Positions 35,160-64,000 of a DNA stretch of 64,000 bases are shown piece by piece. The translations under genes and the position numbers were made by a program. The stretch comes from Larimichthys crocea (lineage: Eukaryota > Chordata > Actinopteri > Sciaenidae). The stretch is from the NCBI RefSeq assembly GCF_000972845.2, contig NC_040032.1, positions 17,460,871 through 17,524,870 on the forward strand. Reading direction: 5' to 3'. Position 1 is the stretch's first letter; each line of letters opens with the position of its first letter. The notes under the pieces were generated by a model. The model saw nothing but the letters and a program-made list of their open reading frames with translations, had not been told where the DNA came from and did no database searches.

Positions 35160-35427
35160 TGCTCTGACCCCTCGTCGCTGCAGTTCACGGTGCCGCCGAC
35201 AGGTGGTGTGTGTGCGCTGCGTGCATAACATCGAAAATAACACTGTGCCTTGCTATGTTAGCCACCGAGGAGCTTCCTAACGCTAGATAGCGAATAAAAC
35301 GACTTATTCCGAGGTTTTGGAAAATGACAGTCTGTGCGGGGAATTAACGAAAACATCCCTTTCTCTTTGCAAAGCCCGGCGGCGTTTGGATTATTTGGTT
35401 TGAGCCCGTCTTTGATTTAAAAACGAG
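35160..35427 (+). promoter_or_regulatory. stag2 promoter region and non-coding first exon
   Basis: CpG-rich DNA without a TATA box leads to a good donor (AACGAG|GTAAGT) at 35427/35428, which I read as the end of a non-coding exon 1. CpG enrichment continues into the intron to about 35,900. The exact start site cannot be fixed from sequence alone. Confidence 0.55.
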
Positions 35428-36331
35428 GTAAGTTGTAAAATGGCGGATAGCTAACATCCAGCTCGGGCTTGTCATTGATGTTGCTCCACTCGGCAGCTCT
35501 CCAAGCTACTTGACATCACTTTAAACACGACGCACCGGTGTCAAAGCACACTTTAAATCAGTATTGACTCGAGTAATGACGGCGACTTCGTCTGTTGAAG
35601 CGTTAAAGCGCCGAGCGGCGTCGTTAGCTCGGCTCACAGCTAAAAAGATTAGCACGAAGCTAACAACAAATCTGACGCTGGGAGATGAATAAAAACCCTG
35701 AAATGAAACTCGACGCTGACGCTCGTACAAAAACAGTCGAGGTGGATGTCTGAAAGTGGCTAACAGATCAACAGCTCCACTGACGGATCACACATCGGGA
35801 GGATTAGCTCGCGTTTAGCCGGAGAGGAGGAGATGTGAGCGGATATAGGAGTCAGCAGCTCGGGCAACATCTGCACTCACGTTTGTAGTTCGGAAGTAAC
35901 AACTGCGCCTGTCAGGAGGATTTACACACCGACTTTGTTTCTTTAAAAGATTCAAATCAAGTCAGGCAGTTTGTTTACTGTCAGGGCGACACGAGGCAAA
36001 CACCTGTTTTAGAGATTATTGGCTACGTTACTTGTCAAAAAAGAGTAACGAGCAGTTTACGCTGCTTCCGTTTATGGTGTCGTGTTTACAGAGAAGGTGT
36101 ATCCTGCATGTCTGAGTGTTGTTAATCCAGAGGTTAGATTATTTTAACACTTCATGTGAACTCTGTGTCTGCAGACATACAGTGGAAAGTAGTGCAACCT
36201 GAACATGACACACACACACAGTACAGGGGGAGGTTTTTAAAGGTCCAGTGCTGGGAAGTGAAATCAAAACCTGCAGTTCCTCAAATGTCCACTTGAGTCT
36301 GGCTGCAGAGCTCTGCAGGATATAATGATCT

Positions 36332-37480
36332 AAGCTGCATTCACACAGGATCAGGGATCATTGCTGCAACTGTAGCAGGGTTCTCCGGTGTTGGCGGGGT
36401 CGGTGTGTATACCTGCTGAATGTGACCACTGTGAAACAATCAGGAAATAACTTTGTATTTGTCGAGGCAGGCGCTTGCTCTGTTATTCAGGGTTCCCAAG
36501 GGTGCTTGAATTCCTTGAAAATGCTTGAATTTCAATTCAGTGTTTTCAAGGTTGTGAAAATAATTGAATTTTTTGTGAAGTGCTTGAAAATGCTTGAAAT
36601 TTGTGTGATGTCTATCTCAATAAACCAAGAGAAAACAAAAATGTTTCCTAAGCGGCTACGCGCTTGATCCGATGCCTTTATATGCAGAACTCAGTTATCA
36701 TACTCGCTTGGTGTTCTGCCGAGAAATAACAGTAGACTACTATCGACACCTGTTGGTGGTTGCCACGCATTGCACTGCGTTGCTACGTCTTTGCCTCACG
36801 AGCAAGAGGAGCAGGACGACGTCCAACAGGCTGAGCTGTGCGAAGCATGGCAACAAGTCCGATGCCAGGTGGATGTCAATTCAACGACCATTGGACCATT
36901 GAAATAATGCTAATTAGACCCATATTATTATGCCATACAGTGGCACCGCTGCGCTTTCCATGACCATCATGGCAAACACAACTAGTAGGCTACCTATTTA
37001 AAGGAGCTGGAAAAATGGAAAAACTGGTGCTTGAAGGTGCTTGAAAACTGCTTGAATTTGTTCATGAAAAAGGTGTGGGAACCCTGGTTATTGTTTCACA
37101 AATCAAATTAAACTCCTTCGTGTCACTATTTGCTGCGTTAAACTGCGAGTTGGATTCAGATTTAGAAGCTGGTACATGAAATAAACAAAGTCAGAACACA
37201 CACACGCAGGTAGATTATCAAGAGTTTAGTCCGTGAATCCACCTGGATTGTCTCTGCTTCAGAGACATTTCGGGCTGTCTGTGGAGATTTGACCGATCTG
37301 AGTCTGTCTGGTTGATTTGCGGAGCGTGACATTGCGGCTCAGTTTTTCCCAAAAGTTGGATCTGGGAATCAACTTCTTTTTTGTGGCAACCCCTGCGTTG
37401 CAGACTGCCGGTGCAGAAACACACGACCCTCCACTGAAATGAACTGAAAAACCTCCCGGAGCGCATGAATCCGCGCTAAG
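36332..37480. mobile_element. Element C (copy 2) in stag2 intron 1, split by a younger insertion
   Basis: The left part (36,332-36,480) and the right part (37,093-37,480) both match the TIR element at 54,426-54,908 in opposite orientation. Shared examples are CCACTGTGAAACAATCAGGAAATAAC on the left, and on the right the GTTTAGTCCGTGAATCCACC region and GAAATGAACTGAAAAACCT. Without the nested insertion the element is about 550 bp, close to the copy in thoc2. Confidence 0.7.
36488..37086. mobile_element. Nested MITE-like element with CAGGGTTCCCA ends
   Basis: The left end reads CAGGGTTCCCAAGG and the right end TGGGAACCCTG, its inverse. The hexamer GTTATT flanks both sides (36482-36487 and 37087-37092) and may be the target-site duplication. 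Just inside each end are repeats of CTTGAAAATGCTTGAA-like words. It interrupts element C, so it is younger. A 6-bp duplication does not fit hAT (8 bp), so the superfamily is left open. Confidence 0.7.
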
Positions 37481-37689
37481 CTATGAAATGCACCGGTCAT
37501 GTCTATTAAGTCTTAAAAAATAAACACACATTTTGACCTTAAACGAGCTGCAGCAAATACCTTTTTCTTTTTTTTTGGCTTTTACAAACATAATATCTCT
37601 GCATGGTCATGATCATCGTGGAATATAAACAGGTTTCATATCACTGCTCTGTTTGAGCTTTGCATTTTCAGGGCCTCATGCTCTTCCTG

Positions 37690-38140
37690 ACACTAGAAAC
37701 CCGTCAGTCTCCATAAGTCCCCATGTTCAAATGTCCAACTTCACAGCAGAAATAAACATGTTTACAGCCTGGTACAAAAAACAGTTTTGGTCTCTATAGC
37801 TAATTTGAATTTTTTAATTTTTTTTTCAAATCATATTAGGGCTTAAAGTTATGCATAATTAACAGCGTGGCTGCTTGATTGACAGGTAGGCGCCATTACA
37901 GATTAGAAACACCCAGGCGTCATTCAGCCCGCCTCAGATCCACCCATGACTCACGGCTTTGCCGGTTTTTCGATTAGCCAGGAGGTGGAAAAAGCAGCAC
38001 ACCTAACATGCCGGTGGCCAGTGCTGCATATTTTCGTCTTCAGAAACCTACTGGTGACATCACTCAGGCTCTGTCCATTATTTATGCTGGAACACATCAC
38101 ACATGCCTCAGTATGGTAAAGTTTTAGAGGTCCAGTGTTT
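37690..38140 (+). repeat. Dispersed repeat, family A (copy 2)
   Basis: Near-identical over several hundred bases to 2,370-2,850 (see that entry). It lies in the first intron of stag2. Confidence 0.75.
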
Positions 38141-38752
38141 GTGTATACTCGCCTAAAAATAAGGATCTTTTTATTGATGTTACTTTAAAATCAGATGATA
38201 AATCATGTTTGAACAGGAGCTCAGAACAGATCAATTAAACACCGGCTCTAGATGTTTTACCACTACCGTTTCTCCTTCACGGATGACTTGCAGCATCTGT
38301 CAATATAAAAGTTTCTTCCTAAGGCAATAACAACAAAGAGTCGTTGTGTATGTTGCCCATTAACGAAAACAGTACCAGTATATCCAAATGTGCAGTTTGG
38401 GTGTCACAAATAAAAGCTTGTAATTATCTGCATATTTAGTGACAGAATGAGGAGTTTTGAGTTCTCAGTGTTGTGGACGTGACTGAGGGAAGAACCTGCA
38501 CGATGTGTGATTAAAGCAGTGCTGAAGGCTATAATGATTATTTTGACAGTTGAGATTAATCAGTTAATTGTTTGTTTTGTTATTTTGTTTGGCCACTTGT
38601 CTAAAACATAGAAAAGCAGCAAATCTTTAAAACCAGCTGATGAGGTGTTCGTCATGTTTTCCAGGTGCAGCTGAGAAGATACCTTCTTGCTTGGGGGAGT
38701 CCAGAGCCGTTAGAAGCCACCTACTCCAGCAGATCCAGAAAATGTTAAAGAA

Positions 38753-48759
<10,007 letters not shown>

Positions 48760-51684
48760 AACAATTTGGATGCATCGCGGAGATCCTCAGAGGACACAAC
48801 GGACGACTGTTCTGTGGAAATCAGAAATGGACTACTATAAATAATTTGTGAGACACCAACGTTTGCCTCTTGAACACTTTGTTAAAAATTTAGAGGGAGA
48901 GCTTAAATTTTGATTTTATTCTGATATTTTCACACACCAAACTTTTGTCACGCTGCGGCAGAAAAGTTTCTCGCTTCCGTTCAGTTAATCTAAACCTGAT
49001 CAGGCAGCGTTATGGACGTGATGTGGCAGGTGTGGTGAGGTGACAATAACAGACTGAAGTTCAAATTGTTCATATATACCTTTAATCTTTTTCATTCAGT
49101 AGACAAAAATTGTCTGTTGTAAATACATAGTGGCCAATATAAGGGAGAGGTGAACACAACTTCATGAACACCAGCAGATAGAAGTATAATAGCTCTGCAG
49201 TCTATCTTTATGAAGCTTGTTCAGTTGTTGTTGAACACTATAATGACACTGCACTTTGTCGCAGAGGTGTTAATTCATTCTATGGTAATTTTACAGCCAT
49301 ATTTTAGAAGTTATCATGGGCACCGATCAACGCCTCCGCGACGCAATCAAAACATAAACTGGACACCGTAAGCTTCATGAAGACAGCGTTTAGAGTCACA
49401 GGCCAAAAATATATAGGCACCCCTGAATTTCTGTCACATAATTCTTCACTTCTACCAAAAAAAATGTTGCAATTACAAATACTTTGGTATTCTCATGTTT
49501 ATTTATTTTGTTTGTAATGGAATGACATAAAAAAGATCTAAGATGACATGATGGAAATGGTTTAAGACAAAGTGCTAGAGAGTTCTGAAGTGCCCAGCAA
49601 TGATCTAAATCCCACAGAGCGCCTGTGGATCTCAAAACAGCGTTTAGGAGATGGAGGCCATCAAATCTGAAAGATCTGGTGTAAGAAACTCAGTGACGGT
49701 TACAGGAAGATCAGTTATTTTTCCAAAAGGTGTACCAAATATGAATAATTTTGTCCAGTTCAATGCAAACAAAAGAAATAAACACGAGCATACCAAAGAA
49801 ATCTTTGAGAGAAGTGGTGCTTTATGTGACAGAAGTTCAGGGGTGCCCTAGATATTTTTGGCTTTGACTGTATTTATTGCTGTTCTATTGAATTGGACTG
49901 CATAACATTGTGAAGGTGTCAGTGATGTTGCGTTCGCCTGCTGTACTTTGAAACTGTAGACTCTGGCATGGCATGTAGCCATATATAAAAACACGTACAC
50001 GGTAAAGTATAATGTGAACTGGCCTTGCCACAAACGATATACGACATTCTCAGATTTCTTTGTGATGGTATTTTTTAGAAATGTATGTGTTCTGCTTTTA
50101 TACCTTATAGATGACTTTTGATTTATAGATATTTTGTAATGACAATCAAATGTAAATTAATGGTTTCTAATCATTGTTATTTCACATAGATGCTGAAATA
50201 ATCCTTTTTAAATGAAAAATGATTATGTTACTATAGATATGGCCAGATTTGTATTTTCTTTTCATCTCTCTATAACGAATGGGTGCAAAAGTAATGCTCA
50301 AATGTCGCAATTTGACAAATTGATGGCTGCATCTAAAAATTATTTTTGAATACTGGGAGCATTCACATTCTCACACATAAAATTTTAAACATGTAATCTC
50401 TCCTATATCCTATTTTTCTCCACTGTATAGTATCTAATAATATCTAATAATACAGACATGCCATAATTGTGATCTTTAGACGAAAAAAAATGGTTGAGAA
50501 ATGTACGGAAGCCCGAAGGGTTATATATTTAGACATTTCCTCTGTTTTCTTGTGATAATGAGTTCATTTCATTTATTTTCTTATGAGTAAGTTATTTATG
50601 TCTTAATGTCAAAATAACAAATGTTGTTTGATAATGCGTTAAAGGACAATGTTGCAATTGCAATGATTTAATATTCGAGACTATCATTTTGTTTATCTCA
50701 AGATCTCAAATTAGTTATGTTTACATCTCTGGAAAAAAAAAAGTTTTGTTTTCTTGAGATCTCGAGAAAATTATTCTATTACCTCAGGATAACAACGTTT
50801 GTTATTTCTAGGTAATGACGAATAACTTGAGGTCTTGAGTAAACAAATTAAATCAACTTGTCATCCTGAGAAAACAGAGGAAAAAAATGTACGAACACAT
50901 GACCGCTCAGGGCTTCTGTAGAAAGGTGTGTGTTGTCTGTTTTGTTTTTTCAGTTTGCAAGTGTGCGGAGGATTTTCTTTAAAATGCCAATTTATTTGAT
51001 GTACAACTGTTGCGTGTATAAGAGTTATCGAATTATTCTGAATTACAAAGTTTTAGACTTCTTTAGTCGACTATTATAGTTATCAGATTTGTATATTATA
51101 CAATTACAGATGTGTAATATATTGTGACTCGGTGCTCATTTTATATTTGCTATAGTTTTTCTGTTTGCTTGAAATTTTAGGGTAACGTTAAAGAAATAGA
51201 ATGTAACTATTTGAAGTTAACCTACTAATTTGCAAGTATACATACAGTATATTGTTTAGTTTGCCTCTAAATGGATTGTTGCTATACTTCCTTACCTCTG
51301 TGTGTGTTGGCCTGGTTGGCGGATTAAGACTTTATGGGAAAATGGTGTATTCATATTGTAGTTAGAAAACAAATCCCTAATTTTCACTATAAACTGGAGA
51401 AACAGATCACATGGCTTTTAAACATTACCATAAACATACTAACTATTCATCTTAGGCAGATGAGAAAAATACATCTTAGGATTGCCTGTAAAGTCACATA
51501 AATCATTTTGGATCTTTTTTTCTTCTTCTGTTTTTGCATTGAACTGCTGAAAAATGTGCATACATCTGTATGTTTACACATATTTAAATATTTGTGTATA
51601 TTAAAAATTTGTGTTTTTATTCTATTTTAAGTGCCTATTGCATCCTTTTTTGGTTTGTATTTATGTCTAGAAGATTTATGAACT
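48760..51684 (+). other. stag2 3'UTR and downstream AT-rich region
   Basis: AT-rich DNA following the stag2 stop. No clear AATAAA appears before the Tc1-type MITE at 49,393, so the 3'UTR probably continues well past it, or uses a variant signal. Around 50,690-50,865 a loose inverted repeat has TTTGTTTATCTCAAGATCTC on one side and the reverse of TTTGTTTACTCAAGACCTC on the other. I see no gene. Confidence 0.5.
49393..49870. mobile_element. Tc1/mariner-derived MITE, 478 bp, flanked by TA
   Basis: The ends are inverted repeats of about 48 bp: GAGTCACAGGCCAAAAATAT on the left, and the inverse of CCAAAAATATCTAGGGCACC at the right, continuing with ACCCCTGAATTTCTGTCACA on the left and its near copy on the right. 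TA flanks both sides (49391-49392 and 49871-49872), the hallmark of Tc1/mariner insertion. The inside retains AATGATCTAAATCCCACAGA (NDLNPTE) and then RLW, a remnant of the transposase motif DLNPIExLW. It lies 633 bp after the stag2 stop and may be inside the 3'UTR. Confidence 0.85.
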
Positions 51685-51685
51685 G

Positions 51686-51729
<44 letters not shown>

Positions 51730-51770
51730 CTTTATTGATTCCAAGGGAAATTCAGGCATCCAGTAGCAGC
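51685..51770 (-). mobile_element. (GATA)n with a LINE/SINE 3' end
   Basis: About 11 GATA units continue into TACTTTATTGATTCCAAGGG and AAATTCAGG. That phrase is the usual 3' end of fish non-LTR elements with microsatellite tails, so the array is most likely the tail of a truncated retroelement on the minus strand. Confidence 0.6.
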
Positions 51771-51794
51771 ACCAACACAGTAAACATACATTAA

Positions 51795-52000
51795 AGGTCC
51801 AGAGTTTAAGATTTAGGAGTATTTACAATATTCATTAGTGTATAATAACCTGTAAAAATAATAATTGTGTTTAGGTTGTCTTAAAATGAGCCCTCTATAT
51901 CTACAGTGAGAGCGGGTCCTCTTCCACGGTGTCTGCCATATTGAACCGCCATTTTTCTACAGTAGCCTAAACAGACAAACCAAACACTGATCCAGATATG
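51795..52000. repeat. Dispersed teleost repeat (GGTCCAGTGTGT family), partial
   Basis: Begins AAAGGTCCAGAGTTTAAGAT and contains GAGCGGGTCCTCTTCCACGG and GTCTGCCATATTGAACCGCC, in an order I recall from the same fish element seen at 12,298-12,570. Confidence 0.65.
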
Positions 52001-52230
52001 AGATGAGTTCTTACTACATGCTTTGAAATAGAAGGTGAGGCGTGGGAGAGTACTTTAAGTACTTTGATTTAAATCAAACCTGTTACTGTGTTATAGGTTA
52101 ATTTTAATGTATGTTCAATGTATGTCTGCATCTATTTTGAATGTTATATTTTTACATATAGAAAACTATACATAAAGTAAAAATTGACATTATTTGTTTT
52201 ATGGAAATAAGAAATATATTCTAATATTTG

Positions 52231-52299
52231 TGTGTGTGTGTGTGTGTGGTATATATATATGTATATATATATACTGTATGTTATTATGTATATATATAT

Positions 52300-52333
<34 letters not shown>

Positions 52334-52400
52334 ATACACATATATATATACACATATAACACACACACATGTATATGTGTATATACACACACACACACAC

Positions 52401-52450
<50 letters not shown>

Positions 52451-52485
52451 GTGTATGTTTATGTGTGTATATATATAAATATGTA
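52231..52485. repeat. Complex (GT)/(TA)/(CA) microsatellite
   Basis: Alternating purine-pyrimidine DNA for about 250 bp: (GT)n, long (TA)n runs, (CA)n and (TA)n again, then (TG)n. Its centre is self-complementary. The long open frames on both strands are low-complexity and not genes. It ends 375 bp before the thoc2 start codon. Confidence 0.95.
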
Positions 52486-52699
52486 AAAATTAGGCTGTTC
52501 CCTGTAACAAACTGTGACGTGATGATTTTAAGAACATTTAACAAATAATAATATTAATATATCACAACAAAAACAGTGTGCGGATAAAACACAAGTGGCT
52601 GTACTGGTATTTGTTAAATTCAGGTGAATATCTGAAGCATAAAAAAAGTGCATTTGTTTTTACTAGCTTGCTTTATTGTCATTTAAAATGATTAAACTG

Positions 52700-52859
52700 G
52701 ACGCAGATATTTGGGAACACAGGAACACTCCGTGATCCACCATGCAAGCAGCAGCAGCTAGCTCGCTAAGCTAACCAAACCACCACCACCACATTTGACC
52801 CTGTGTGTGCCGTGATGAATTAGACATCCGGGCTGTGTGTGTGTGTGTGTGTATGGAAG
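52700..52859 (+). promoter_or_regulatory. thoc2 proximal promoter and 5'UTR
   Basis: No TATA box. The region has a (GT)n tract at about 52,834-52,852 directly before the start codon, and CpG-richer sequence continues into intron 1. The start site is not fixed. Confidence 0.4.
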
Positions 52860-63913
<11,054 letters not shown>

Positions 63914-64000
63914 GTAAGTGGCTCCACGGTTAACCGGCTCGTCACCGTACAGCAGTCACATCGTTCATTTGCATGCATAAAGGAGGGTGCTTGATGTTTT

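Larger units (their letters stand above)
33160..35160. other. Intergenic region between the ependymin-like gene and stag2
   Basis: No gene is visible. It holds a GATA microsatellite, CA/TA microsatellites at about 34,490-34,580, a hairpin, a LINE/SINE-type tail near 34,190 and a SINE, each listed separately. Confidence 0.6.

Noticed and set aside
52144..52544. Open frames of 81-94 codons on both strands
   Set aside because: They are translations of TA/CA/GT microsatellites (Tyr-Ile-Cys-Val and His-Thr runs).
48760..52859. An xiap gene between stag2 and thoc2
   Set aside because: No BIR- or RING-type exon could be found on either strand.

Overview
The window looks like a piece of a teleost (bony fish) nuclear genome, probably a percomorph-type fish. 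The genes have many short exons with GT-AG introns of about 80-2,700 bp. An ependymin-family gene is present, and the intergenic DNA holds fish-type repeats: CA, GATA and TA/CA microsatellites, Tc1-like and hAT-like DNA elements, L2-like LINE fragments and a tRNA-derived SINE. All exon maps below were read by hand from splice sites and reading frame. Family names rest on remembered homologs, not on a database search.

Layout, left to right. (1) 1-8,323: mostly intergenic, with a 440-bp tandem duplication and dispersed repeats. A possible first coding exon of a leftward gene lies near the left edge. (2) 8,324-20,989 (+): a complete 32-exon class I myosin of the myosin-Ic type, 1,045 aa. (3) 21,673-22,789 (-), with a non-coding first exon near 23,800: a complete IL-6-family cytokine of 214 aa (M17/LIF/CNTF-like). 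It has a TATA promoter and an AU-rich 3' region, and it is tail to tail with the myosin. (4) About 24,000-31,400: a gene-poor, repeat-rich stretch with a deleted Tc1-like transposon that carries a nested repeat. (5) 31,514-32,844 (+): a complete 6-exon ependymin-like secreted protein, 213 aa. (6) 35.2-48.8 kb (+): stag2, a cohesin subunit, with 33 coding exons, 1,277 aa and a frame-neutral 37-aa cassette exon. (7) 52,860 to the window end (+): the first 18 exons (about 634 aa) of thoc2, a THO/TREX mRNA-export subunit. The gene runs off the right edge.

These genes do not form an operon or pathway; they are neighbours on a chromosome. Myosin-Ic works at membrane and cortical actin, the cytokine and ependymin are secreted, and stag2 and thoc2 are nuclear housekeeping genes (chromosome cohesion; transcription-coupled mRNA export). 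Linkage of stag2 and thoc2 recalls human Xq25, although the orientation and spacing differ.

No clearly new biological system was found. The most useful items are the compact cytokine locus whose 3' end may overlap the myosin 3'UTR, the conserved stag2 cassette exon, the ependymin-like gene lodged beside stag2, and several well-bounded transposons with readable target-site duplications, two of them nested.
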